Source of the DNA: Heligmosomoides polygyrus polygyrus
Taxonomy: Eukaryota; Nematoda; Chromadorea; Rhabditida; Heligmosomidae
Reading direction: 5' to 3'
Length of the DNA stretch: 64,000 nt
Assembly (NCBI GenBank): GCA_947396885.1
Contig: OX377206.1
Span: forward strand, 83,945,960-84,009,959
Of the stretch, positions 1-12,900 are shown one piece after another (position 1 is the first letter of the stretch; each line of letters opens with the position of its first letter). The notes under the pieces are model-generated. The model was given only the letters and a program-made list of their open reading frames with translations, was not told where the DNA came from and did not search any database. Position numbers and translations under genes: made by a program.

Positions 1-248
1 CCACGCACTCTACTTCCAAGGGATGCCGTGGAGGGAATCTGAATGCGTAGTTGGCCTATAAGATGACATACGATGGCCAGCAGATAGACATTTTAGTGTC
101 TTACCGCTTCCAGACAAGTTTCGTACCAATTTACCTACCACAGAGTGATGGAAGGCTGGGCTGGACAGAGCGGAGACTCCGAACCAACAACCCGGAATCG
201 GGTGCCAGCGACAGCCGGCACCTCCTTCGACTGGGCTATGTCGTGCCA
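1..248 (-). repeat. tRNA-derived SINE, 3' end cut by window edge
   Basis: Diverged minus-strand copy of the dominant SINE of this window (best copies 26809-27101 and 37779-38067). The 3' body (GCCACGCATTC-like segment, here CCACGCACTC) opens the window, and the tRNA-like head with a degraded B box lies near 180-247. The (TTTATCC)n tail would lie left of the window. Confidence 0.75.
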
Positions 249-703
249 TATAGTAAAAACTAAAGTAATTCTATGTCAGTGGCATCGTTGTTGAAATTAA
301 AGCATCAGCAAAAATGTCCACGTGCAAAAATTCATATTAATCTATTGTAGAAACCCATTCAAAAAGTGATTGAACCAGGAATCAAGTAGAGATGCGACAC
401 GTTGAATAAGAGGCATGCTCTTAGTGTCTCAGACAGCAGAAGATTTCCACTTTCTCAGACTTCACAACAGCTATAAAGCGTAGCTTAAAGCAGTGTGAAA
501 GCCATATCGGTTAAACTGCAGACATTTTCGGAACATCTTCTACTACTATGTAGCCTTTCTAGTATCTCTATCTCTACGTCTCCTTAAATGTAGATGTGGG
601 ACTAACTTCCAGAAATGTGCTTTTTCGAACTATTGAGACTGGCACTGTTCCTGCCTGATCCCTGAGTAGATCGGAGAATAGACATTTCCCATTGTCCTTT
701 TGT

Positions 704-1017
704 ATAAAAGATAAAGGATAAGGGGCGGCCTTACTCAATCCTTTTTGGAATGAGCCACGCATTCTGCTTCCACGGGAGCTGTCTTGGAGCTGATTTTGAA
801 TGCGCATTTGGCCATACAATGACTTACGATGGCCAGTCGATGAACAAGCCGGCGCTTAATCCTTCCAAGACAAGCCTGGTCTGGACAAGTCTGCTATCAA
901 TTCAAAGATCTCGAAGGGACGATAGTTTTGGATAGCCTGGGCTGAAAATGCGAACCAAGAACCTGGTATCAGGTGCAACGACAGTCGGCGCATCCTCCAC
1001 CTGCGCTATACCGTTCC
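704..1017 (-). repeat. tRNA-derived SINE, nearly full length
   Basis: Minus-strand copy. The tail reads as GGATAAAG-type repeats at the left end, followed by the GCCACGCATTC body and the GGAACC/ACCTGGTATC hairpin. A degraded A-box region lies near 990-1015. Old copy with several small indels; no clear target-site duplication. Confidence 0.8.
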
Positions 1018-2372
1018 AAAAAGGTAAAATAAGCCACACAAAACAAAGGGACTTAAAACCGCCCGATAAGAGAAAAACAAAAATTGCTCACACATGCATG
1101 TCATGCTTGAAAAACAACAATCGCGCATGTTGCTGGAGAGTGCTTCCCTCCTCTCAGAAAGAATACCGCAATAACACTGAAGAATATGCTTAGAAAAGTG
1201 TCCGTGAGGAGAGCACTATTTGATCCTACGAGACAAGTGTTTCCTCGCCACAAAATGCCGTCATTTCCCGCTCGGGACAATTGAACGGGGCTATAATTCA
1301 GTTTCTGCACGCGTTTCCCAGCTGAGAAGTTCTTCCGAGGGATGCTGCTCTCACTCTCTGCAATTTCTCGCACATCCGTCTTACCCTCCAAATTGCAACG
1401 CCGTGCACGTTCTTTCCTACTTTGGCTTTAGCTCGCTGTCTTTTGCTCTTACTTTGTTCTCTGTTCTCTTTCGCTCCCCTAGTCCATCAGAAATGTAAGA
1501 GAGAAGAGACCTTCATCCATTGAGCAATTCACTTCCGCAATGATCTCGAACGTTCCACCCATACTTGTTGGAAGTGGAATCGATCCTCTATTAGCTATAT
1601 GTCAATACATCCTTGTATTTATGTAACGTGATCCTAACTGGTAAGTGGTTTCCAGTAAATTTCAAATTTTATTCACAGCTCAGGAACAAGGGGCTGATTC
1701 CGCAGTCATCAATCGGAGCGACGCAGCAAGAAAGTAGAACAAAAAGAGAAAAAGAGTCCGTATCACTCGAAACATTTCCGGGTTGCGCCATGCATTCCAC
1801 TCCTGTTTCACATCGTGTGCTAGCTTGTAATGGAATTTGACCCTTACGATCACTCGCGGACATAACGTGCAACTCTGTAATTTAATCTACCCAAAGGTTT
1901 GGCTCAGATCCGTGTTTTCTTGAAGAACTGAACCTATTGGCGCATGGTGCAGCTGACAGAAGGCGTCATTTCGCACATACCTGGTTTTTGGACGTCATTC
2001 TTGCTGGGATGTGTGTTTGGCCCCACTAGTCCATTCCTTCTTCTAACTAGGAGAATCCGCCTCTGGTATATGAAGTTTCTCCTTACAGGTTTTCGCGTGG
2101 TCTCCCAGGTAGGGAAACTTAAAGGCGAATGAAGGTAAGATAATTCAGCAGTCTACTGAATTACCAGACATTCTGCAGGAAACAGAAGAAGACTATCAAT
2201 AGCGTGTGACTCACTAAGAATATTACTGCTCTAGGCGCCATCTCAGATTGAATAAGGAAGGGTTTGAGTGGAACGCGGAACGAACCAAGAACCATTTCAT
2301 GGTTGCTCGCAACATAAACAGATCTCTTGCCGACTGTTCCTAGGAAGTAAAGGCCGAAAATAAAGAGAATAG
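1018..2372. other. No recognisable gene
   Basis: Intergenic sequence downstream of the PP2C stop codon. Open frames here are short, overlap on both strands and match no family I know. I see no RNA gene or organised repeat. Confidence 0.5.
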
Positions 2373-2651
2373 AGGATAGGTGTTAGTCAATTCCAATCCC
2401 AATCTCTTTTTGGGAAGCGCCACGCATTCTACTTCTACCCGATGCAACTGGTATTGTACCTAAACACCACACGGGACTTGTGACGACCAGTCAACGGAAG
2501 AGTCATTGTTTTGTCCTTCCCAGACGAGTCTGCTAGTGATTCACCAACCCGTTGGAAGGACTGGTCCGCTAGGGTGAAAAATCCGCACCAAAAGCCTTGA
2601 ATCATAGTGCACGTGATAACCGGCGCCTCCTCTGCGTTACCTTCGCCCGAT
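2373..2651 (-). repeat. Diverged tRNA-derived SINE
   Basis: Minus-strand copy recognisable by the GCGCCACGCATTCTACTTC block at 2418-2436, the CTTCCCAGACGAGTCTG block near 2515, and a GCGCCTCC head near 2622. It is strongly decayed between these anchors. Confidence 0.65.
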
Positions 2652-3123
2652 TCTGAGCATTTATATTCCTTTTAGAGAAAGAATAAATTAATAAAGAAAT
2701 GCACATAATAAGCGAAAAAGTTCATTGTATTTTCTAGAGGGTGATACTCAGTTATTTTCACAGTCTATCATAAAATCGTACATGCGATAGAGGGTGAATG
2801 GGCTTCAAAGAAGTAGTGAAGATTCCGCCCTATCATATCCCGCTGCACTAATAGTATGTAGTAAAACCAGTTCTTTCTTAATAAAGTAAGAAGGCCTAGA
2901 GAAAAAGGAGGAAGATTAGGAAAGATTTGCTACATAACGCCACCTGCCTCCCTTGAAAAACATCTTATTTTGTGTCGACTGCCCATGTACATTCCGTCTT
3001 TGTCTCGGTATATTAAACAAGCACAACTAGTTTCGTTCTATTTTTTAACAATCCTTCAGGATGCCTTCTGAAAATTCAAGATTCAACATCATAAAGTCGT
3101 TTGGAAGGAATGCTGGCTGGCGA

Positions 3124-3360
3124 TTATAGTTGTTATCTCCCAAGAGTTTCGAATATTCGAATGATATTGAATGCCCGCAATTTTCGAGTACTCGAATTCG
3201 AATGTATTCGAAAATTGTGGTCTTCACGAAAATTCGAATTCGAATACATTCGAAAAGCGCGCCTCTCCTAATTTTTGAATACTCAAATTCGTATATCCAA
3301 ATTCGAATAGAGAACATTCGAATACCTATTCGAATAGGCCATCCGAGCACAACTATACTG
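3124..3360. mobile_element. TTCGAA-rich terminal-inverted-repeat element, copy 1
   Basis: Dense TTCGAAT/ATTCGAA palindromes fill about 230 bp. The element begins near TATAGTTGT and ends near GAGCACAACTATA, giving inverted ends of about 9-13 bp. Related copies lie at 24143-24385 and 61492-61710 with the same TAGTTGTGCTCG-type ends. The internal palindromes could fold into many alternative hairpins. Open frames across it on both strands are composition artefacts. It looks like a non-autonomous MITE. Confidence 0.6.
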
Positions 3361-3851
3361 ACGATCCTCCGACTGAACAACCACGCGCCCAAAATCCAAA
3401 AATAATAGAGCCGTAAAAGCTATCCAAGAAGAAGTGATCAAAGACCATCAAATGGCGTCAGAGGTTCGACAAAAGTGAAGTAGTTGGAGAATCCAAGCAA
3501 GCAAAACGAGAAGAACGAACCTCTCGACCTCCTCTACATTCTTGCTACCCCTTCATTTGTTTATCTTCAGTTTACTGTTTCTTGTTGCTCTTCGCACGAC
3601 AAAATGCCCGTGGAGCAAAATCGAAGCGAGGCCAAGGGAAGAGTGACTACCTCGCTAAAGCTGTCCCACTAAATCTGTTTATTGGGGGCCCACGGTCAGC
3701 TGCGAGGTTGCACTTTATCGGAATTAACACTCGATGTGGAGATCTGTCGTGCTCTATTGAAAAGCCTTTACACATACAAAGGCCGGCTGTGCTAAATCCA
3801 GTTGGGCTATCCGAGTCCGGAGAATAAGCTCTAGTGTTCAGCTCACCGTTA

Positions 3852-3911
3852 TTATTGGAGCTTGATGAAGAGAACAGAGACGTTGTCAAGCGTGTGGCGG
3901 CGTAGTGCGAG
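3852..3911 (-). CDS. PP2C terminal exon
   Basis: Follows the acceptor TTTCTGGTACAG on the minus strand and encodes 19 residues ending in LDNVSVLFIKLQ, then TAA. This is the PP2C C-terminal motif (D-N-[IV]-[ST]-V) with the last metal-binding aspartate. It is in phase 0, whereas the exon at 14052-14132 ends in phase 2, so an undetected exon of length 1 mod 3 should lie between them. The link to the gene 10 kb away rests on motif order, not on a matching junction. Confidence 0.75.
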   Translation of the reverse strand, partial: LALRRHTLDNVSVLFIKLQ

Positions 3912-6900
3912 CTGTACCAGAAAGGTGGAAATTCGATGCCAATCTCGTTTGTCGTGCGATCTAAAACGGTTCGGATAAAAATGGAGTCGGAACAGCAATG
4001 AATAATGAGCATAGGCTGATTGGGGAGCAGGAAAATCTGGCAGTACATTGTGCACAGCGTTGGCATGCCGTCGTCTAGGAATAGTCGGCGAACGAACGTG
4101 TTGCCTCAAGAAATGGATGCCTATGTGGCTGTCATAAGGCGCCGGCCGAGTCGCGGACATTTGTGGGCGTCGCCCCTAACTGCTTGAATCAAGTGCATCA
4201 GGCGAGAAACCACACATGCTTTACTCTACGGAACGCATTCTTCACAGCGTGACACGAAAATTGGGAACTTCGAGAAGGCCGCGTGGACGACGTCTCGTTC
4301 GAGAGGTCGACTCATCGCGCTGTCTCCTGAACTGCCATGCAGTAAACATCTATTAACAAAATCTGCACCTGATGACGTCGGCCCCGCTTTTGCTAAAAAT
4401 CAGTGTCTAGCTTTAATTGTCAGCAATTATCGTGATCACATGGTGAAACTATCATCTAAGAAAAAATCTCGAAAGTGAACTCATGGTATGCATCCAGGAG
4501 TCCCTCATGAGCGACTAAATCATTTTATGCAAACTCGGGAGTCCCAAGATCAAGTTAGCAAAAAAACGCAAGTACTTTCCCAAAGGATGAAGGTTCTCTG
4601 TTAAAATGCAAGAGGATAGCGAAGAATTCCACGAGACCTAGGTAATTTGGCAGAAGTCAGTTTGGCAGCTATACGAAAGTTCCAGTTTACACACTCCTAT
4701 CATTATTCCCTACCTACAAACTCCTACCCTTGACGACACAATCATATATAATAAAGGATGAAGGACGGACTTACTCAATCCCTTTCGGATGCGTCACGTA
4801 TTCTACTTCTGGAGGCGAATTAAGTGCGTATTTGGCAGTAACTTGCGGTGGCCAGCCGTGGAACGCTTCCCAGACAAGTTTGGTACCAATTTATCGAACC
4901 CAGAGGGACGGAAGGTTTGGTTGCCCCGGGCGGAGTATCTGAACCAGGAACCTGGAATCGGGTCCAAGTGACATTCAATACCTTTCGGCATACGCCACGT
5001 ATTCTACTTCTGGAGGCGGGTTAAGTGCGTATTTGGCCATACAATGACTTGCGTGAACAAGTCATTTCACCAACCCCGGGAGGATAAAAGGCTTGGTTGG
5101 CCTGGGCGGAAAATCCGAACCAGGAACCTGGTATCGGGTGCACGCGATAGCCGGCACCTCCTCTGACTGCTCTATACGCGCCCACAGTCATGCTTATAAC
5201 AGCAAAATGCGTTCGTCTCTTTGAACAATCTTCTGCGTTTCCTAAGAATTAACGTCATCCACCTACAAACTTTCATATGCTCTCGGAAGGTATGCTACTT
5301 TATCAAACACAGAGTGTCCTAAAAACCTAAGCTCTGTCTGATGAATGTATCACAACATTGCTGCCAGCTAAGCTTCTGAAGAAGTTTGGATCGCAGAATG
5401 AGGAATGAAAAACCGCCGGGTGTCAGCATCTAGAAATCTAGAGGTTTCTGGCTTGTTTGCATCTTGAAGCAAGTCAGTGCGCCCCATTTCGAGTAAGTAA
5501 GCGAAGATTTTATGGTTATTCAAATAGCGTAAGCATTTCTCGGAACAGTTTACGTAATATTTACCATGGAAAATTTTACATAGGAAAGCAATTTTCATTG
5601 TGAAATATAACAGAACAGCATGCAATTCCATAAAGGGACAGAAGTCGGTTTTGCTGCTGCGTAAGAATCCTGAACTATACACTCCTACCATTGTTCCTAA
5701 CCTATAAACTCCTACCGCTGACTTCACATTCATGTATACATCAGCAAACCGTCTACTTCTCTCTGTGTAAACTTCTCCCGAAAAGCAACACCATTCAAGA
5801 CGATACGAGCGCCACTCGTGAACTACTTCGAGCTGAAAGCAGAGGAAGTATTCACTGGAGCAAGTACGGAGGTACTTTTTAATCGCGCGTCGTACCCAGA
5901 CGCGTGAAAAACGTGCATAAAAAGGTAAGCTTCAGGATAAACTTAATAGCAACTACAACGTCCAGTACTAGATTGAACCGCAAGGAATTTTGGTTTTTAT
6001 GTGTTTAAAGTGTTTTTATGCGTTGATGAACGGGCACTGAAATGATTCCGAAGACACAGTGTGAGGAGCTTTATAAGCAGAGACCTTCTGAAACTTTCGA
6101 GCACTCATCTTCATAGACCACCGTATGCCTGCTCCTGCTACATGATCAGCAACACATGTTGTGATTGTTCAAGGCAAAACGCTGCATGAACAGCTCGAAC
6201 ATGTGGTTCTGTGAGATGTCATGCTCTCAAACACCGAAGCAGTGGCTTGGTCGAATGCAGGGAAGCGAATAAAGCGATAAAATCTGCTTTAGGGAGCTAC
6301 AGCTGTTTAGCCAGTCATACCAACAGCAACAAGAAAAAATAAAGCCATCTCAAACAAATCAATCAACTCTCCTTTCAACGACGGTTGACTGTGTTGTGAC
6401 TAGTAGCACATATACAATCAATTGCATCCAAAGGGCGAACTTTTGGGCAGTGCATGGCCCTTACCGCATACACGTCATCGTCAACATGATCAGCTTTGAG
6501 CTTCTTTGATAGGCCTTCAAAATTCTTCAAAAGTGAACTGGCATCTTTGCTATGGCATTTCTGGCAGTTCGCTGGCAATTCTTGTTATATACGAATCTGA
6601 TATATGTATACGATTTTCACGTCAAGATGAGTACCCTTCTAGACAAACAACAAAGTGAACGCCTTCCAAATCGAAACGAGCTTTTTACAAGTTAAACTAC
6701 AGTCTCTCCAAAATGGCTAGAACAACATTTTTGTTCAAAGAAAATTGGGTACAACCTTCCTTAAATTCTTTTCGCTCAGCTGCCCAAATGAGTGTAATAT
6801 TTCTATAAAATTATTATTTTTGGCAAAAATAATAAACTAAGTTTTTTTTAAGCGCAGCAAAGCAGCAACTATGTAGGGCATTAAAGCACAAAATCGCGCC

Positions 6901-9900
6901 ACAAACCCAAAAATCTCTTTTTTGAATTTAATTGATTGATAGTTTTAATTGTATATGCATCGTAGTGAGGATACGTGTGTTCTTTACAATTGTTTTTCCC
7001 AAATCGTTTACAAGTGCAAAACTTCAGGCCAGCACGAAGCTCGCTATCAATCAAATAAAAATTGCGACCTCCTAGAAGATGGCATGGTGAAATCTCTTAT
7101 TTCAGCATAAAAAAATAGCCGCCTTTCCGCTCTTTAGAGCTGTAAACCAAGATTTTTCTTTTTAAAATGAGAATTTTATAAAGTTTTAACATTGTGTCTC
7201 CTTATTAGATTATTATGTGAGTGAATAAAAACTTCAAGAAAAGTCATACTAAAATTTCCCTTCAAGAAGGTTTTTTTCTAAACTTTCCGAGAAGTCTAGC
7301 TTAATATAGAAGGAGCTTGTCTTGGTTTGAAGCATGTTAATGTTAAGTTTAATTTCAAAAGCGTTAAAATTGTTTGGAAGGGCAGAAATCTAAACTTTTT
7401 TGAAGGAAACTGGAATATCAAAAAACTACATATATTTAGTTGCCTTCTATACTATTTTTCTGGTCTTACGATTCAATATCCCACAGAACGACGTCGGACA
7501 CTCTGGACAGTTGAAATAACCTGTCAGCAATCTCATATCTATCCGATGACACTCCTACGTAACGATGAAAGTTGGGCGTATTCAGCTTTCTTTAGGTAAT
7601 TTCCAAAGAAGTGCCCACGCTCATAAATGGCTGGTTTGCAGGTACTGACAAACATTAAATTTTTAGTACATTAATTTTAACGAAAAAATTCACCTACCGA
7701 TATGGGTGCATCTTTACTTATGAAACTACGGAAACGCTAGATACAGTTTTCAAAGTCTAATTATTCAAAAAAAGGAGAAGGAACGGTGAATGCCGTTAAG
7801 TATGTTCTTCCAAGCAGACTTTGATTATTACAACAGTATAGCCCTTACATATTTCTTCGTAGAAAAGTTAAAACTATCAGTTCCATAGAGCAGTATCCAC
7901 ATGATACAGACAGTACATAGAACGCCGGTTGAAAAACAATCAGAAATTATAAAAAAATCGATTGGCGGAGACGAATTCAATACGTATCAGACAGGCAATC
8001 AACACCCGGAGCAGTCAGATTATCATGGGCACGTAAACTAATGATACTGTTTGGTAAATGAAAAGGCCAGCGGGCGTTAAAGCATGCTAGTGATGCTAGG
8101 AACACAGAACGAGACTCGTTTGGTCAACTGCAAAATCGTCTCATATACAAATCGATTTTGGGAGTTTTTCATTAATTTTGGGGAAAAAATGATTTTCATC
8201 AAAAATTACAATCAAAAAATCTAGTACACATTTCTGGATATCAAAGAGAGTTGATGCCAAAGAAGGTAAAGAAAGTCGCACTTCTTGTCAAGGATCAAAT
8301 AACCTTAGGATCAAGATCCTAAGCATACCCACTATTTCCCCTTTAAGTTGCTTTAAGTTGGGAAATTTTCCAATTTTTTTCTACTCAAATCTCAAGACTC
8401 AAGACTCTATTCAAATTAGTTTCAATTGGGGCGCGTGAGCGCAGTAGGAAAAGGCGCCGACTGTCACGTTCACCCGATACCAGGTTCCTGGTTCGGATTT
8501 CCCGCCCAGGCCAGCAAAGATTTCCATTCCTCCGGGGTCGGTGAATCGGTACCAGACTTGTCTGGGAAGGATAGAGCGCTGACTTGTTCATCGGCTGGCC
8601 ACCGCAAGTTATTGTATGGCCAAATACGCAAACAAATCGCCTCCACAACATCGTAGAAGTATCCCAAAAGAGATTGAGTAATGCCGTCCTTTATCCTTTT
8701 TATCCTTTGTTCAAATCAAAGTGAACGCGCTTGTAAGCGAAACAGATACATTTTACTAAAAACTCTACTAAACGCCCATTCACAGCGAGGGTTCTTCAAA
8801 CAATTACGTACTCTTTGAAAGCATGGAATTCATATCATTTCACTGGAATATAATCCTCAAGTTTTTTGAAGGTGTTGGGAAAGGAGGAATTTCACAGCGT
8901 ATCGTATGCGCCGTGCACTCGGCAACTACGATTACTTGATTGTTAAATGTATGTTAAATGCTATAGGAAGTTGCGCACTGAAAAATGGTGTATATTTTTC
9001 GTTTGCTTCTGCGGACCCGCCACAACACTAAGTTGAGAATCAGTTACACAAATTTCGCCAGGTACAGATCGTTGCGCAAGCTCTTCCTATAATACATCCA
9101 ATTTTCGACACATTTTTTAATATTCTCTACATCAAGGGCGTGTAGCGCAGTTGGAGGAGGCGCCGACTGTAGTGTGCACCCGATACCAGGTTCCTGGTTC
9201 GGATTTCCCGCCCAGACCAAGCAAGCCTTCCATCCCTCCGGGGTCAGTGAATTGGTACCAGACTTGTCTGGGAAGGATAGAGCGCTGACTTGTTCATCGG
9301 CTGGCCACCGCAAGTCATTGTATGACCAAATACGCTATCAAATCGCCTCCATGATATCCAGTAGAAGTAGAGTGCGTGGCGCATCACAAAAGTAACACCA
9401 TCCTTTCTCCTTTAACTTTATATCTACATCAAAATAATTTCTTATCGGGATGAACCCTTATGCAACTGATGTCATAACAATTTTATTCCTATTCGAACAG
9501 TGAAGTTATTTTTTATTGACACACTCAGTCATTTTCTAGTACAATTTTTTTGTAGTCGGTAGCGTGGCCCAAATACATATGTAGGCGCTTATTAGACCAA
9601 GCAGGCCCGCGTCGAACGAGTGTACCATACACCGTGGACGGTCGGTGCCGTGATTGGCTGGCACAATTCGGTCGCTGTTCTGATTAGCTCTGATTGGCTG
9701 ACATGTTTCTCCTTCCCATGTGGGCCACATTAACAACAATACCTTTTTTTGTAAGTAAAGGATTATTTGGGTTTTATTATGATGCGCAATTTTGCCTTCA
9801 AAAACGTTTATTTTGGCTCGAATAGCGATCGGCTTAATTTGAAAACTATCCAGCTTAGAGCGAAAAGCGCCCCTTTTAAACCGAAAAGACTAAAAGTTTG

Positions 9901-12900
9901 AAAGTAAAATTATAAAAAGGGTGCAGGATAAAGGATAAAGGGCGGAGTTATTCAGTCTTTATTGGGATGCGCCACGCATTCGACTTCTGCGGGATAACGT
10001 GGAGGCAATTTCAATGCGTGTTTGGCCGTACAATGCGGCGTCCAACCGATGAACAAGACAGCGCTAAAATATTTCCAGTCTTGTCTGGTATCAATGCACC
10101 GTCCCTGAAGGGATGGACGGCTTGGTTGGCCTGGGCGGGAAATCCGATCCAAGAACCTGGTATCGTGTGCACGCGACAGCCAGCACCTTCTCCCATTGCG
10201 CTACATGTGCCAGAATTCAAATTATAAAGAGTAAATTGGGCAATAATCCGGATGTTCTCGCATGTCATCCCACGAAAGGGCGAGAGTGAACGCAAATGAA
10301 ACAAATCTAGGAGCACGTGGAACATCCCCATGAATTTAGGAAGGAGTGTCCGATTTCCGGTTGTCAATCTGGCGTTATTTTTTTTGGTTACTGGGTTTGG
10401 TACAGCAACAGCGATCTCTGTGTGTGATGCCGACACAGGAAAGGTGAAAGAAGAAAGACAGCAGTGTATCAAAGACTGCTGAAGAAGGAGAAGAACATCT
10501 GGTTCAGCTTCTCTGCCCCACTTTTCTTCTTGTGCTGGGAAACAGCTCGGAGGCTTGGCACCACATGAACAGACTACATATACACTACCTCTGACTCGAC
10601 AGGTCGTTGCTGGGAATAACAAACTTCATGTAACTGTGAGAATGGTGTGAGTGTGAGTCCCAGACGTTGCCGGCGGTCGAAGATTAGAGCTGCTGTTGTT
10701 CTTCCGAACTCCTCGAAAATTGGCTGGGCCGTTCACTTAATGCCGTTCGTAGACGCCCATTTCGAAGGCGGCAATCGACCGGATTTCGAGGAATGACAAG
10801 AGAACAGAAGAATAGACCTTCAGCACGATATGGTGAGCTCTTCTTCATTTACGATTTAGACAATGGGTTCAACGCCCTTCTTTTCCTAGGAGCAGAAAGG
10901 ACCAACTGGTTTAGCCTGAGCGTAGCATCTATTTGTTCTCCATTTAGTTCGGGATAACTTCCTTGCTTTACTTTTTAGAGCAGTCTGACTTCGCTGTTTT
11001 GAACAAAGTCGGCCAAAAACCAGAGGGGGATCTGATAATCATAAATTGGTTAGAGAGAATCTAAGCTCAGCATAGACAATAAAGCATTCTAAAGCACCTT
11101 CTGGTGTTTTCTAAAAGATTTCTCATTCCGAGGAGATAGTTCTTTGTCTTGGAGATGCGTCGCTGACGTGTTCCCAAATGAGACGCAGAAATTTGGGTGA
11201 CATTGTTTTAAGAATGACGAAAGAACACTTCTGAAAGGGAACAGATGATAATAGTGAGAGGAAAAACACCTCATTCTATGTGCACGCATGGAGCGAACAT
11301 AAAAGTAAAAGCTGAGGTTCTTGGAAAATAGTGAAAAATTGCCGATTTCCTGGGTGATGCGTCGAAATACATCTCAATAAACTGTGGATTGTTATAGCAT
11401 TCGCAAGTGTTGTTTCCGAAAGGGCATACGCCAGTGTAAACTATTTTTCAAAGTTCTGTAATGTTCGTCATTGAAATGACGTGATCTCGATTCCTTCATT
11501 AGCACTCCAAGAAAAAAAGCTAATGCGAACAAGGCCTCCCACTGTTGACTCCGTGCTTTCGCGGAAAACTTGGAGAAATTTTTATGTCCCCATACCCATA
11601 GAACTTTTTATAACCTTCTATAACCCATAGAACATATTTAAGTTAGTGCTTCAAAGTAAATATTAACATATTCGCGACGATGTCCACTCATTTGAGTGGA
11701 CGGGGTAGTTTTGAGAAAAACTTTGCTTAATGATGTTTTTGTTCGATTTTCGTTTCGAATTCGCAAATTATAGTAACAAATCAATGTTGGGTTTCCGTAG
11801 GAAGAAAAATATTTGTTCTATCGTAACTAACAACACAAGAACTTTTCTCATTACTAAAACACGATCAACGCACATACTTCCAGACGAGAAATACTGAACA
11901 AACTTCGGATGATATATGACTTGAACAACAACCTAAGTTCTGAGTGATTAGGACATTAAATAATTATTCAACAAGAACGCTTCCTGTCGTTGAAACACCT
12001 CGAACAGACATTTTTCTCAAATGGAGCAGCGCGTATGGACTCTCCTGAGATTTCTTGGCAATATCTCATATCTTATATCTTATCTATATCTCATATATCC
12101 TCTTAATCTCTATATCTCTATATCATATATATGTATATCTTCTCAATATCTTTCTTCTCACGCTCCTGGCATGGATTCCCGCCAAGACCAACCAAGCCTC
12201 TCGTCTCCTTGGTGAATTGATACCAGACTAGGTCTGGGAGGCATGATGCCACTGCCTTGTCCACCGGCTGGCTTCTGCAAGTCATTGTATGGCCAAATAC
12301 GCTTTCAGATTGCCTCCACGACATCGCATAGAAATAGAATGTGTGCGACCTCCCATAAGAAATTGACTAACTTCATACGTTTCCTTTATTACTCACTGGA
12401 AACGAAACCTTTTAGCTTCTGTAGCCATAAGGCCATAATTTTATGTCTAAGCAACAGCTTATTTATTATCCACATAAATGAATTTTGAATACGAATTAAA
12501 ATAGAGCAGCTTCTATGCCGTTATTTCGGCGAGATAAAAGCACGGAGGGTTTCCACTTTCTGGAAGTTCAGTACTTAACCAACACATCAACGAAGGCAAG
12601 CTCAGAAGATTTAGTTAGAATTGCAAGAAGTTCACCGTTTTTAGCTTTTTAAGCAGCATTTTCATTAAGAAATTATGCGATGTATGAGCTGGTATTTATT
12701 TTCGAAGATGTCATTTGCGTCCAAATTTCAGTAGCTAAGTATCTTCCAAAATGTTGGTTTCCGCACGAGCATGACAGCATAGCTAGATATCTTCACCAGG
12801 CTCCTTCAGGGAAGCGTGTCCGTGCGAGTACGAGGTACTCCAGGATGTCACTTATCTATCACATCTGCGACGAAATTGACTACATCCTGGAGTTCCTTCC

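Noticed and set aside
10011..10622. 203-codon minus-strand open frame
   Set aside because: Its last third is the SINE at 9920-10218 read through, and the rest has no domain or homologous feel. It is most likely chance.
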